Positions 43,047 through 51,435 of a DNA stretch of 64,000 nt are shown piece after piece. The first letter of the stretch is position 1. Each line of letters opens with the position of its first letter. The position numbers were made by a program, and so were the translations under genes. The stretch covers positions 90,139 through 154,138 of the forward strand of contig NZ_CACSJJ010000013.1 of NCBI RefSeq assembly GCF_902706295.1. The letters are read 5' to 3'. The stretch is from Arthrobacter sp. 18067. Its GTDB lineage: Bacteria; Actinomycetota; Actinomycetes; Actinomycetales; Micrococcaceae. The notes beneath the pieces are model-generated. The model was given only the letters and a program-made list of their open reading frames with translations, was not told where the DNA came from and did no database searches.

Positions 43047-43340
43047 ATGTGGATCGGCTGGGTTGAATTCGATGTCCTTTTGGGCGATGTCCATAGCCTC
43101 AAGGAGAAACGCTCCATGGTGCGTCCCCTCGTGGCTGAGCTGAAGCGGCGGTTCGACGTGTCAGCTGCCGAGACCGGGCTGCAGGATCAGCATCGGCGCG
43201 CGTTGATTGGAGCCGCGTTGGTGGCCCCGGACCACGCCCACCTTCAGCAGGTGCTCGACGCCGTCGAACGGTTCGTGGCTGCCCGGCCGGAGTTTGAGCT
43301 GCTCAGCGCACGGCAACGGGAGCTGCATAGCGAGGACTAG
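43047..43340 (+). CDS. DUF503 (YlxP-like) protein
   Basis: The 97-residue protein begins MWIGWVEFDVLLGDVHSLKEKRSMV, the hallmark of DUF503/YlxP, with the FDVSAAETG motif following. YlxP-type proteins are small and possibly ribosome-associated; their role is not settled. The ATG at 43047 stands 162 bp from the divergent exopolysaccharide operon. Its last four bases overlap the end of the convergent GntR gene. Confidence 0.85.
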   Translation: MWIGWVEFDVLLGDVHSLKEKRSMVRPLVAELKRRFDVSAAETGLQDQHRRALIGAALVAPDHAHLQQVLDAVERFVAARPEFELLSARQRELHSED

Positions 43341-43978
43341 TACCCGATGACTGCCAGTCGGGTGGAATCCAGGTGCGCGTCGATGGCTTTGTGCGCTGCG
43401 TCCAGGCTTCGGCTGCGGAGCGCGTCAACAATCAATTGGTGTTCCCGCAGGACGTCTCCGGCACGATCGGTGCCCTGGGTGACGGCTTTGACGCCGATCC
43501 TGAGTTGTTTTTGCCGGAGCGATGCGTAGAAGTCGGCGAGTACGGGGTTGCCGCCGGCACGGACCATGAGGGTGTGGAACTCCGTGTCCAGCTCGATGAA
43601 CCTGGCGGGATCGTCCCGGGCTTCCTGTTGCTGGTCAATGACGTTCTGGAAGGCATCGATCTGGGCGTCAATCATGGTTTCCACTGCCGAGACGGCCCAC
43701 TTCTCCACGACGGACCGGGCTTGCAGGATGGCGCGGACGTCGGGGTCGGAGATGGGTGGCACGTAAGCGCCTTTGTGCGGGATCCTCTTGACGAATCCTT
43801 CGGCTTCAAGGCGCAGCAGTGCCTCACGCACGGGGGTTCGTGAGGTACCTGTGGTTTTGGCAAGGACTCCCTCGTTCAGGAAAGTTTCTTCCTCCCGGGG
43901 CAGGGCTGCGATGTAGCTTTTCATCCACTGGTAGGCCACTTCTGGCTGCGACTGTGCAGCGGGGGTCATCTGGATCAT
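43337..43978 (-). CDS. GntR-family regulator, FadR subfamily (FCD domain)
   Basis: The 213-residue protein has an N-terminal winged helix (LNEGVLAKTTGTSRTPVREALLRLEAEGFV) and an alpha-helical FCD ligand domain with ARSVVEKWA, ELDTEFHTLMVRAGGN and DVLREHQLIVDAL, carrying the usual Asp/His metal ligands. I chose the ATG at 43978 because GAAAGG lies six bases upstream; the frame is open further. It is divergent from a catabolic operon and a GGTTGTATACAACC palindrome lies between. It most likely represses that operon until its inducer, probably a small carboxylate, is present. Confidence 0.88.
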   Translation of the reverse strand: MIQMTPAAQSQPEVAYQWMKSYIAALPREEETFLNEGVLAKTTGTSRTPVREALLRLEAEGFVKRIPHKGAYVPPISDPDVRAILQARSVVEKWAVSAVETMIDAQIDAFQNVIDQQQEARDDPARFIELDTEFHTLMVRAGGNPVLADFYASLRQKQLRIGVKAVTQGTDRAGDVLREHQLIVDALRSRSLDAAHKAIDAHLDSTRLAVIGY

Positions 43979-44066
43979 GCAGAGCCTTTCTCGCGTAGCC
44001 CAGTATACGAGTTGCATTCAGGACTGTTCGGGACGTGCCTGAAAACTTCTTCTTCAAATATAGACA

Positions 44067-44080
44067 GGTTGTATACAACC
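44067..44080. promoter_or_regulatory. GntR operator-like palindrome
   Basis: GGTTGTATACAACC is a perfect 14-bp palindrome of the kind bound by FadR-subfamily GntR proteins. A half-like AGTATACGAGTTG lies near 44003 close to the regulator's start. It sits 120 bp before the MHS transporter gene. Confidence 0.6.
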
Positions 44081-44199
44081 CGTCTACAGTGTTGTTCAGT
44101 GACTCCGCTCACGCATCGGAAATACCCAAATTTTCCTGGGAACCCGGCCGCCCGATTCAACTGAGGCTCCGCGGCTCCCACTCGCAAAGGATCCCCACA

Positions 44200-45561
44200 A
44201 TGACCGATTTGAAGAAAGCAGAACTGAGGCAGCAGAAGCACTCCAGCCTGCCCGTGGTGGCTGCTTCGAGCCTGGCCGGTACGGCTGTCGAATGGTACGA
44301 CTTCTTCCTCTACGGCACTGCCGCAGCGTTGGTATTCAACAAGCTCTACTTCCCTACCGACGATCCCCTGGTAGGGACCATGCTGGCACTTGGAACGTTC
44401 GCGGCCGGCTTCCTGGCACGCCCCATCGGCGCCATAGTCCTGGGTCACCTGGGCGATAAGCATGGCCGGCGTGCCACCCTTGTTGCCAGCCTGATGCTCA
44501 TGGGTGTCGCCACCACACTCATTGCCTTCATCCCGTCGTACGCAGCGATCGGGCTTGCAGCGCCCCTGCTCCTCCTGCTGCTCCGCTTGATTCAGGGATT
44601 TGCCCTCGGCGGCGAATGGGGCGGCGCCGTCCTCCTCGTCTCCGAGCACAGCAACGAAAGCGCCCGGCGCGCGTTCTGGGCTTCCTGGCCCAACATGGGC
44701 CCGCCGCTGGGCAACCTGATGGCTGCCGGCGTCCTGGCCATCCTCGCCGCCACCATGCCGGAGAGCGAGTTCCTGGCATGGGGCTGGCGCATCGCGTTCG
44801 GATTGTCTGCCCTGCTGGTGGTCATTGGCCTCGTCCTGCGGCTCTACGTCCAGGAAACCCCGCTGTTCAAGGAAGCACAGCGGAAGCGCGAAGCCGAAGG
44901 CAACAAGGAACGGAAGATGCCGCTGGCCATTCTGTTCCGCCGCAACTGGCGCGAAATCCTCATCGCCACCGGCAGCCGGATGGGCGAGAACGCAGGCTTC
45001 TACATCTATTCGCTGTTCATCATCACCTACGTCACCCAAATCATGGGGCTGCAGAGGCAGACAGGCCTCACCGCCGTCATGATCGGCCAGGGTGTGGCCA
45101 TCGTAGCAATTCCCATCCTGGCGCTGTACGCGGACAAGGTGGGCCGGAAGCCAATCCTGATTGGCGCTTCGATTGCCACCATGGTGTGGGCCTTCGCCTT
45201 CTTCTTCCTGCTGAACACCGGGCAGGTTTGGGGCATCATTGCCGCCGCTGTTGGCGGGCTCCTGATCTTCGCGGCGTACAGCTCAGTGATCGGCGCCTTC
45301 TTCTCCGAGCTCTTCCCCACGGATGTCCGGTACAGCGGCACCTCCGTCGCCTACAACCTGGCCTCACTGATCGCAGGATCGTTGTCCCCCATCATTGCCC
45401 TGGCCCTCTACAGCGCCTTCGGCACCGGCTACGCCATCGGCATCTACCTGGCAGCCATGGGCTTGATCTCCATGGTCTCGGTGATGTTCGCCAAGGAAAC
45501 CAAGGGCCTGAAGCTCAGCGACCTGGACGAGCCCACCCCTGCAAGCAAGGAACAAGCATGA
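44200..45561 (+). CDS. MHS-family (metabolite:H+ symporter) MFS transporter
   Basis: The 453-residue protein has 12 helices and the MHS hallmarks: ASSLAGTAVEWYDFFLYGTAAAL near residue 23, RPIGAIVLGHLGDKHGRRATL near 75-95 and RLIQGFALGGEWGGAVLLVSEH near 129-150. Members import carboxylates such as benzoate, citrate or shikimate-type acids with protons. The ATG at 44200 follows AAAGGATCC. It is the first gene of a six-gene catabolic operon and overlaps the next by four bases. The substrate is probably an organic acid but is not identified. Confidence 0.88.
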   Translation: MTDLKKAELRQQKHSSLPVVAASSLAGTAVEWYDFFLYGTAAALVFNKLYFPTDDPLVGTMLALGTFAAGFLARPIGAIVLGHLGDKHGRRATLVASLMLMGVATTLIAFIPSYAAIGLAAPLLLLLLRLIQGFALGGEWGGAVLLVSEHSNESARRAFWASWPNMGPPLGNLMAAGVLAILAATMPESEFLAWGWRIAFGLSALLVVIGLVLRLYVQETPLFKEAQRKREAEGNKERKMPLAILFRRNWREILIATGSRMGENAGFYIYSLFIITYVTQIMGLQRQTGLTAVMIGQGVAIVAIPILALYADKVGRKPILIGASIATMVWAFAFFFLLNTGQVWGIIAAAVGGLLIFAAYSSVIGAFFSELFPTDVRYSGTSVAYNLASLIAGSLSPIIALALYSAFGTGYAIGIYLAAMGLISMVSVMFAKETKGLKLSDLDEPTPASKEQA

Positions 45562-46352
45562 AAATCGCACTCGTCCAGGTGGCAAGCCCGGACACCGAAA
45601 CCCGTGCAGACCGGATTGACCGCGTGGAAGCGATCCTTCGAGGCATCAACGGCGCCGAACTGATCGTCCTGCCGGAACTGTGGAGCGCCGGCTACTTCCA
45701 CTTCGACGCATATGAGGCGCTGGCAGAAACACTCACCGGCCCAACGGTATCCATGTGTTCCCGGGTAGCCGCCGACCTGGGTGTCCATCTTCACCTCGGC
45801 AGCATCATCGAGGCCGGCGAGGATGGTCGACTCAGCAACACCTCCATCCTGCTGGGACCGGACGGGAGCGTGGTCCACACCTACCGGAAGATCCACGTCT
45901 TCGGGTACAAGTCCAAGGAGGCAAGCCTCCTCACGGCAGGCTCCTCACTCCCCGTGGCCCGGCTGCCGTTCGGTGCAGTTTCCGGCATCACCTGCTACGA
46001 CCTCCGCTTCCCCGGATTGTGGATGGAGCTAAGCGACCGGGGTGCGGAGATCGTGATCGTCCCCGCAGCCTGGCCCGCCGCCCGGCGGGAGCACTGGCGC
46101 CTGCTCACCACCGCCCGTGCGGTGGAACACCAGATCTTCGTGATTGCCTGCAACGCCGCCGGCAACCAGGAGGGCGTGGAACTCGGCGGGCACAGCAGGG
46201 TGGTGGATCCGGCGGGCAACGTCATCGCCGAGGCAGACGCGGGCGAGTCGGTACTCATGGTGGACATCGATCCGCAGCAGGTGAGCACCGTCCGCAAGGA
46301 ATTCCCTGTCATCGGGGACCGACTCCCCGCCTACGACACACTCACCGTTTAG
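45558..46352 (+). CDS. Carbon-nitrogen hydrolase (nitrilase superfamily amidase)
   Basis: The 264-residue enzyme has the Glu-Lys-Cys triad: Glu in LPELWSAGYF (about residue 39), Lys in YRKIHVFGY (about 113) and Cys in GITCYDLRFP (about 147). It hydrolyses a small amide, carbamoyl or omega-amide group; true nitrile hydrolysis is less likely from this type. Its ATG overlaps the transporter stop (ATGA), so it is part of the catabolic operon and suggests that a pathway intermediate carries an amide nitrogen. Confidence 0.85.
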   Translation: MKIALVQVASPDTETRADRIDRVEAILRGINGAELIVLPELWSAGYFHFDAYEALAETLTGPTVSMCSRVAADLGVHLHLGSIIEAGEDGRLSNTSILLGPDGSVVHTYRKIHVFGYKSKEASLLTAGSSLPVARLPFGAVSGITCYDLRFPGLWMELSDRGAEIVIVPAAWPAARREHWRLLTTARAVEHQIFVIACNAAGNQEGVELGGHSRVVDPAGNVIAEADAGESVLMVDIDPQQVSTVRKEFPVIGDRLPAYDTLTV

Positions 46353-46388
46353 ACCCAAGACCGTTTAGAAGCCATCCAAGGAGACGGA

Positions 46389-47075
46389 ATGGAAACAACA
46401 AGGCAAGTCCCACTCACCTTCCGGGTGGTGGGCACAGACAGGACCATCGTGGTCACGGATTTCCACGCAGTGGTGGCCGGCTACACAGGCCGGGATCCGA
46501 AAGCAGTCCAGCACCATATCGATGAGCTCGCAGCCATCGGAGTTGCTCCGCCACCGGAGGTTCCCATGTTCTACCGCATGGATTCGGACCTGTTCGAGAC
46601 CTCCGGCGAGCACGACACCTCGGAGAACCTGACCTCAGGCGAGATCGAACCCCTCTACATCCGCCACGACGGCCACTACTATCTGGGCATCGGCTCGGAC
46701 CACACAGACCGCGACATCGAGGCCCGGGACATCGGAGACTCCAAGCGTGCCTGCCCCAAGCCCGTCGCCGGTGAGGTCATCGCCGTCGAATCCCTGGCGG
46801 ATCTCGACCTCGACAGCTGCACCGCCCGCTCATGGGTGGACGGGGAACTGTACCAAGAGGGTTCGCTGAGCGGCCTGCGCAGGCCAGCCGACGTCGTCGA
46901 GCGCCTTTTGGCCCGGACCGACATCGGTGACGCCGACTTCATGTGCCTCGGCGGCACCCTGCCGCTGTTGGACGGGAAGTTCGTTGATGGAACTTCCTGG
47001 AAGTTGGAGCTCTCCTTCCCGAATGGGACCACAATCGAACATAACTACAAAATCAAGAAAGGCTCACTTCGATGA
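46389..47075 (+). CDS. DUF2848 family protein
   Basis: The 228-residue protein matches DUF2848. It has ELAAIGVAPPPEVPMFYR near residues 46-63, a histidine/aspartate region GIGSDHTDRDIEARDIGDSK near 100-119, and FMCLGGTLPLLDG near the C-terminus. The family resembles fumarylacetoacetate-hydrolase folds and occurs in catabolic clusters. It may act as a hydrolase, decarboxylase or isomerase late in the pathway. AGGAGACGGA precedes the ATG. It overlaps the monooxygenase gene by four bases. Confidence 0.75.
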   Translation: METTRQVPLTFRVVGTDRTIVVTDFHAVVAGYTGRDPKAVQHHIDELAAIGVAPPPEVPMFYRMDSDLFETSGEHDTSENLTSGEIEPLYIRHDGHYYLGIGSDHTDRDIEARDIGDSKRACPKPVAGEVIAVESLADLDLDSCTARSWVDGELYQEGSLSGLRRPADVVERLLARTDIGDADFMCLGGTLPLLDGKFVDGTSWKLELSFPNGTTIEHNYKIKKGSLR

Positions 47076-48544
47076 GAACCGGTAAGCAGTATTTGAAGTC
47101 CCTGAACGACGGCCGGACAGTGATCCTCGATGGCGAGGTAGTCGGCAACGTCCTGGAACACCCGGCCTTCGCGAAGGTTGCCCGGACCATGTCCGAACTG
47201 TTCGACATCGCGGCCGACCCCGCCAACGGAATGCAGTTCCATTCCGAGGAAATCGACGGCCCGGCCAACCGCACCTTCGCGGCTCCCCGCACGCAGGAGG
47301 AACTCGTCCTGCGTCGCCAGGCCATCGAGAAGTGGGCCAAGCACACCCACGGCTGGGTGGGCCGGAGCCCCGACCATGTTGGCACCTTCTTCGCCGCGTT
47401 CGGTTCCCACCCGGACGTCTTCAAGAATGATGAGCGGGACTACGCCGGCAACGTGGAGCGCTACTACAAGAAGATCCTGTCCGAGAACCTGTATCTTTCC
47501 TACGCGATCATTCCCCCGCAGGTTTCCCGCGCAACCACAGCCTCAGGTTGGGAGGGCGAATACCTGCAGGTCGGCGTCGTGCGTGAAACCGAGGAGGGCA
47601 TCATTGTCCGCGGTTCGCAGATGCTCGCCACCGGTGCCGCGATCGCCGACGAAGTTTTTGTCACCTGCATCAAGCCACTGGGCCCGGACGACGTGGACTT
47701 TGCCGTCAGCTTCGCCATCCCCGTGGCCACTGACGGCCTGAAGCTTTACTGCCGCCGTCCGTTCGCCCCTGCCGCGACCAGCGACTTCGACTACCCGCTC
47801 ACCAGCCACTACGACGAGCCTGACGCGTTGGTTGTCTTCGATGACGTGCTCATCCCCTGGGACCGCGTGTTCATCAACCGGAACATCGACACCCTGCGCC
47901 GCCAGTTCTTCGACACCGGCGCCCATGCCCTGGGTAACTGGCAGGCCCAGATCCGGTTCTCCACCAAGCTGAAGTTCATTGCTTCCGTGGCCCGCAAAGT
48001 CACGCAGGTGAACGGCACGGACAAGATCCCGGGCGTCCAGGAGAAGCTCGGCGAGCTCGCCGCCATTGTGCAGTCCGTTGAGTCCGCCGTCCTGGCCGCC
48101 GAATACACGGCAACAACGGACGACGCCGGCATGAGGGTTCCGGGCAAGAGCGCACTTTACGGGGCCATGGGCCTGCAGTCCGAAACCTACCCCCGCGTGA
48201 TCTCCATCCTCCGCGACCTGGTGGGCGGCGGCGTACTGCAGCTTCCGTCCAGCATCGCGGACATGACCAGCAGCGTGACCCGTCCGGACATGGAACGCTA
48301 CGTCCAGTCCCCCGGCGTTACCAGTGAGGAGCGCGTGAAACTGTTCAAGCTCGCCTGGGACATCATCGGCTCCGAGTTCGCCGGCCGTCACCAGCAGTAC
48401 GAAATGTTCTACGCCGGTGCCCCGTTCGTGGTCCGCGGCGCCTACACGTACAGGAACTACGGCTACGACGCATTGGTCGCGGAGCTGGACACGTTCCTGG
48501 GGTCTTACAGCATCCAGAGCACCAGCGAATCGGAGGGGATCTGA
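47072..48544 (+). CDS. HpaB-type FADH2-dependent aromatic monooxygenase (large component)
   Basis: The 490-residue protein is of the 4-hydroxyphenylacetate 3-hydroxylase family: MRTGKQYLKSLNDGRTV at the start, GRSPDHVGTFFAAF near 91-104, YDEPDALVVFDDVLIPWDRVF near 247-267 and EMFYAGAP with a C-terminal Tyr/Asp-rich end. It hydroxylates an aromatic or heteroaromatic ring using FADH2 from the flavin reductase two genes downstream. The operon lacks a ring-cleavage extradiol enzyme of a known type, so the substrate is not ordinary 4-hydroxyphenylacetate with any certainty. Confidence 0.85.
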   Translation: MRTGKQYLKSLNDGRTVILDGEVVGNVLEHPAFAKVARTMSELFDIAADPANGMQFHSEEIDGPANRTFAAPRTQEELVLRRQAIEKWAKHTHGWVGRSPDHVGTFFAAFGSHPDVFKNDERDYAGNVERYYKKILSENLYLSYAIIPPQVSRATTASGWEGEYLQVGVVRETEEGIIVRGSQMLATGAAIADEVFVTCIKPLGPDDVDFAVSFAIPVATDGLKLYCRRPFAPAATSDFDYPLTSHYDEPDALVVFDDVLIPWDRVFINRNIDTLRRQFFDTGAHALGNWQAQIRFSTKLKFIASVARKVTQVNGTDKIPGVQEKLGELAAIVQSVESAVLAAEYTATTDDAGMRVPGKSALYGAMGLQSETYPRVISILRDLVGGGVLQLPSSIADMTSSVTRPDMERYVQSPGVTSEERVKLFKLAWDIIGSEFAGRHQQYEMFYAGAPFVVRGAYTYRNYGYDALVAELDTFLGSYSIQSTSESEGI

Positions 48545-48546
48545 TC

Positions 48547-48918
48547 ATGGCAAAGCCCGAATTCGAGTTCACTCCCGTTTCCTCGGTGGATTTCGCCCCC
48601 TGCAACCCGCACATCGAGGGCCTGTCCGAGGCCATCCTCGCCCGGGACTCGCACAACGACAGCGTCACCCGGATCCTCAAGTTCGAGCCGGGCACGGATA
48701 CCTCCCCCAACGGCGTCCTGACGCACGATTTCTGGGAAGAAGTCTTCATTTTCGAGGGCTCGTTCGTGGACCAGCGTCTCGGAAGGACCTTCAAAGCCGG
48801 CGACTGGGCTACACGCCCTCCGGGGATGGAACACGGTCCGTGGGTTTCGGAGAACGGCGCCAGGATGTTCGAGGTCCGGTACTACACGGATCCGGTACAA
48901 GAGGAGCGGAGTAACTGA
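48547..48918 (+). CDS. Cupin-domain protein
   Basis: The 123-residue single cupin has a metal-site pattern HDFWEEVFIFEGSFVD (about 60-75) and PPGMEHGPW (about 92-100), resembling ChrR-type cupins. It lies two bases after the monooxygenase stop and just before the flavin reductase. It could be the dioxygenase or hydrolase acting on the hydroxylated ring, or a sensor. The ligands suggest a bound metal. No closer assignment is possible. Confidence 0.75.
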   Translation: MAKPEFEFTPVSSVDFAPCNPHIEGLSEAILARDSHNDSVTRILKFEPGTDTSPNGVLTHDFWEEVFIFEGSFVDQRLGRTFKAGDWATRPPGMEHGPWVSENGARMFEVRYYTDPVQEERSN

Positions 48919-48919
48919 C

Positions 48920-49444
48920 ATGAGCCTGGCACCAGCCTTCACCATCCCGGATGCCATGGGGATGCGCCGCGCCATGGGCCGCTTCCTCACGGGCGTTGCC
49001 GTGGTCACCACCCAGCACGAGGACGAGCAGTACGGGATGACCATCAGCTCACTGACGTCCATCAGCTTGGAACCGCCCATCCTCATGATCTCGCTGAACT
49101 TCGGCACCCGAACCGGCGAGGCCCTCATGGAGAGCGGCAAGTTCGCGGTGTCCATCCTCGGCGCGAAGCAGGAGTCCGTAGCCCGGCGGTTCGCCGTCCG
49201 CGGCGGGGACCGCTTCGGCGACGGCGACTTCGACGTCACCGACAACGGCCTCCCGGTTATCAAGGGCGCCCTCGCCCAAGCGGACTGCAGCGTGGTGCAG
49301 CAGTACGACGTCGGCGATCACCAGGTCTTCTTCGGCCAGGTGACCACGTGCCGGGACCGTGACGGCGAAGTGCTGGCTTTCAAGGCCGGCCGCTTCGGCT
49401 CGTTCAGCGACTTCGGCCACGCAGAGATCCCCTGGATGTTCTAG
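48920..49444 (+). CDS. Flavin reductase (HpaC/DIM6-like)
   Basis: The 174-residue protein has the flavin-reductase split-barrel pattern: MRRAMGRFLTGVAVVTT near 14-30, GMTISSLTSISLEPP near 39-53, and FAVSILGAKQESVARRF near 75-91. It supplies reduced flavin to the HpaB-type monooxygenase of the same operon. It starts one base after the cupin stop. The operon ends at a dispersed palindrome (49454). Confidence 0.88.
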   Translation: MSLAPAFTIPDAMGMRRAMGRFLTGVAVVTTQHEDEQYGMTISSLTSISLEPPILMISLNFGTRTGEALMESGKFAVSILGAKQESVARRFAVRGGDRFGDGDFDVTDNGLPVIKGALAQADCSVVQQYDVGDHQVFFGQVTTCRDRDGEVLAFKAGRFGSFSDFGHAEIPWMF

Positions 49445-49453
49445 TTCCCATAG

Positions 49454-49520
49454 AGCAACGCGGGGTCACTTACGGCCCATGAATCCCTCTGGGATGGGCC
49501 GTAAGTGACCCCGCGTTGCT
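49454..49520. repeat. Dispersed palindromic repeat, copy 3 (convergent-gene junction)
   Basis: Arms 49454-49480 and 49494-49520 are perfect 27-bp complements sharing AGCAACGCGGGGTCACTTAC with copies 1 and 2. The loop has the ATCCC/GGGAT mini-hairpin also found in copy 2. It fills the gap between the flavin reductase gene and the convergent gene ending at 49521. Confidence 0.85.
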
Positions 49521-49838
49521 TTAGATGGTCAGTTCGCCCATCCGGTCCCAGCCGGTGCCTTCGAACTGGCGGCTGATGATGTGGGGAGTCTCCACGAGGG
49601 CCTGGGGCATGTCCGCCATGGCTTTCTTGAAGTGCCCACTGTTGACGTGGGCCTCGGCGGCATCGTCCTGGAAAGCTTCCACCAGGACGAACTCATTCGG
49701 GTTGTCCACGCTGCGGGACCAGTCGAACCACAGGTTGCCGGGCTCCGCACGGGTTGCCTCGGTGAAGTCGGCCACCAGGTCCAGCCAGCGCTCGGACCAT
49801 TCGGGCTTGACGTTGAACTTGACCACAATAAAGATCAC
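49521..49838 (-). CDS. Antibiotic-biosynthesis-monooxygenase (YgiN-like) domain protein
   Basis: The 105-residue protein has the ABM ferredoxin-like fold: IFIVVKFNVKPEWSERWLDLV, EPGNLWFDWSRS, and FVLVEAFQDDAAEAHVNSGHFKKA with the conserved His. Members are quinol monooxygenases, haem-handling proteins or of unknown role. The single gene is convergent with the catabolic operon. Its stop codon touches the dispersed palindrome. Confidence 0.8.
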   Translation of the reverse strand: MIFIVVKFNVKPEWSERWLDLVADFTEATRAEPGNLWFDWSRSVDNPNEFVLVEAFQDDAAEAHVNSGHFKKAMADMPQALVETPHIISRQFEGTGWDRMGELTI

Positions 49839-49918
49839 GGGCTGCTGCCTTTCGTTGCACTACAGATCCGTTCCATCTTTTCAGAGTCGCGCGTCAGCCG
49901 GCAGAACCGGTCCAGTGG

Positions 49919-50461
49919 CTAGTCATGCAAAATGACGTGGTACAGGTTGTGGTCCTGCCACTTCCCGGCGATGTGCAGGTACTTCGGCGCCATCCCGATC
50001 TTCCGGAATCCGGCCTTCAACAGCACGCGTTGGGAGCCAATGTTATGCAGGAGAGTGCTCGCTTCCACGCGATGCAGACCCAGCTCGTCCCGGGCTTTTT
50101 CCACGATCACTTTAACGGCGGCGGACGCCAACCCACGGCCCGCGTACTTGCTGTCAATCCAGTAACCCAGTCCCGCACTCTGGAAAGGGCCGCGCACGAT
50201 TCCAGCAACAGTGAACCTGCCAATAACGGCATCGCCGGCAATCAACGCCAAAGGAAACCCCTCGCCTGCTTCATGCCTGGCAAGGCGCTTGGCGATATCC
50301 GCCGCCTGCCACTCCTCGGTGAAGTACTCATCGGAACGCACCGGTTCCCAGGCCGAAAGGTATTCACGGTTGCGTACATAGGCGGCCGCGAGCGCTGACG
50401 CGTCGCTCACGCGGAGCAGGCGCATGCTGACGTTGTTACGGAGTTGGTATGGCTCGAACAT
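49919..50461 (-). CDS. GNAT acetyltransferase, RimJ/RimL type
   Basis: The 180-residue protein has the GNAT pattern of RimJ/RimL: LRLLRVSDASALAAAYVRN-type start, GLGYWIDSKYAGRGLASAAV (the acetyl-CoA loop, about 112-131), GLHRVEASTLLHNIGSQRVLLKAGF and a C-terminal HNLYHVIL. It may acetylate a protein N-terminus (ribosomal or other) or a small amine. Single gene; nothing in the context specifies the substrate. Confidence 0.85.
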   Translation of the reverse strand: MFEPYQLRNNVSMRLLRVSDASALAAAYVRNREYLSAWEPVRSDEYFTEEWQAADIAKRLARHEAGEGFPLALIAGDAVIGRFTVAGIVRGPFQSAGLGYWIDSKYAGRGLASAAVKVIVEKARDELGLHRVEASTLLHNIGSQRVLLKAGFRKIGMAPKYLHIAGKWQDHNLYHVILHD

Positions 50462-50473
50462 CAGCCAATGGTA

Positions 50474-50523
50474 AACGCTCGACGGCGGCCCACACCTTAA
50501 GGTGAGGACCGCCGTCGAGCGTT
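50474..50523 (-). terminator. Hairpin terminator of the ngcEFG operon
   Basis: A perfect 15-bp stem (AACGCTCGACGGCGG and complement, 50474-50488 and 50509-50523) with an inner CACCTTAAGGTG hairpin. It lies 19 bp past the stop of the last transporter gene. The U-run on the minus strand is short (GTTTACC). Confidence 0.7.
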
Positions 50524-50541
50524 GTTTTTAGCTTGGCTGTA

Positions 50542-51435
50542 CTACTTTGAGGTGCCTTGCGACACGGAACCCTGCAGTTGGCGCTGGAAGATCACGTAGA
50601 CGATCAGCACCGGAATGACGGTGACGCTGACGGCTGCGAACAGGGCGCCATAGTCCACTGCGTAACCCATCTGGCCGGCGAAGGCTGCGAGCTCCTGTGA
50701 GAGGACACGCGGACCGGCGGCGTTGATGGACACTGGAATCAGGAACTGGTTCCACAAGCCCAGGAAGTTGAAGATGGCAACCGAGGCAAGGCCCGGCTTG
50801 GCCATCGGCAGCATGACCTGGAAGAACGTCCGCCACTCCCCTGCGCCATCAAGTGCCGCTGCTTCGGTGATTTCGTGAGGCAGCGACTTGAAGAAGGAGA
50901 ACAGGAAGAACACTGTGAACGGAAGCGCGAAGCCCACGTACACCAGGATGAGTCCCGGCAAGGTGTTCAGGAGGCCCATGTTCTTCAGGACGAAGAACAA
51001 CGGCACCATGGCGAGGAAGATCGGGAACGTCAGGCCGGCGAGCATCAGGTAGTAGATGGCCCTGCTGCCCGGGAACGTGTAACGCGCCAGGACGTAGGCA
51101 CACATGGCGCCCAGGACCATGACGATCACCAGTGCCACAGCCACGACAATGATCGAGTTCAGGAAGGCGCTTCCGATGCCGGCTTCGCTCCAGGCCTTGA
51201 TGTAGTTGTCCAGCTTCCACTGGGCAGGCAAGGCAAACGGCGACGCGAAGATCTCGCTGGACGTCTTGAAGGAGGACATGAACGTCCACAGCAGCGGAAG
51301 GATGACGATGAGCGTCCAAATGGTCAACGCTGTGTGCGACACGGCTCCCACCACTTTGTCGCCCTTGGTGGTTGCCGGCGTCCGAGGTTGGAAGTGCAGC
51401 GACTTCATTTCCGGAGTTGAGACTTTTGTTGTCAT
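50542..51435 (-). CDS. ngcG: Sugar ABC transporter permease, NgcG type
   Basis: The 297-residue permease has six helices and the binding-protein-dependent loop EITEAAALDGAGEWRTFFQVMLPMAKPGL (about 192-220), the EAA motif that contacts the ATPase. It pairs with the permease upstream and the NgcE-like binding protein. The start codon overlaps the preceding stop by one base. No ATPase is in the operon, as in Streptomyces, where a shared MsiK-type ATPase serves such systems. Confidence 0.82.
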   Translation of the reverse strand: MTTKVSTPEMKSLHFQPRTPATTKGDKVVGAVSHTALTIWTLIVILPLLWTFMSSFKTSSEIFASPFALPAQWKLDNYIKAWSEAGIGSAFLNSIIVVAVALVIVMVLGAMCAYVLARYTFPGSRAIYYLMLAGLTFPIFLAMVPLFFVLKNMGLLNTLPGLILVYVGFALPFTVFFLFSFFKSLPHEITEAAALDGAGEWRTFFQVMLPMAKPGLASVAIFNFLGLWNQFLIPVSINAAGPRVLSQELAAFAGQMGYAVDYGALFAAVSVTVIPVLIVYVIFQRQLQGSVSQGTSK

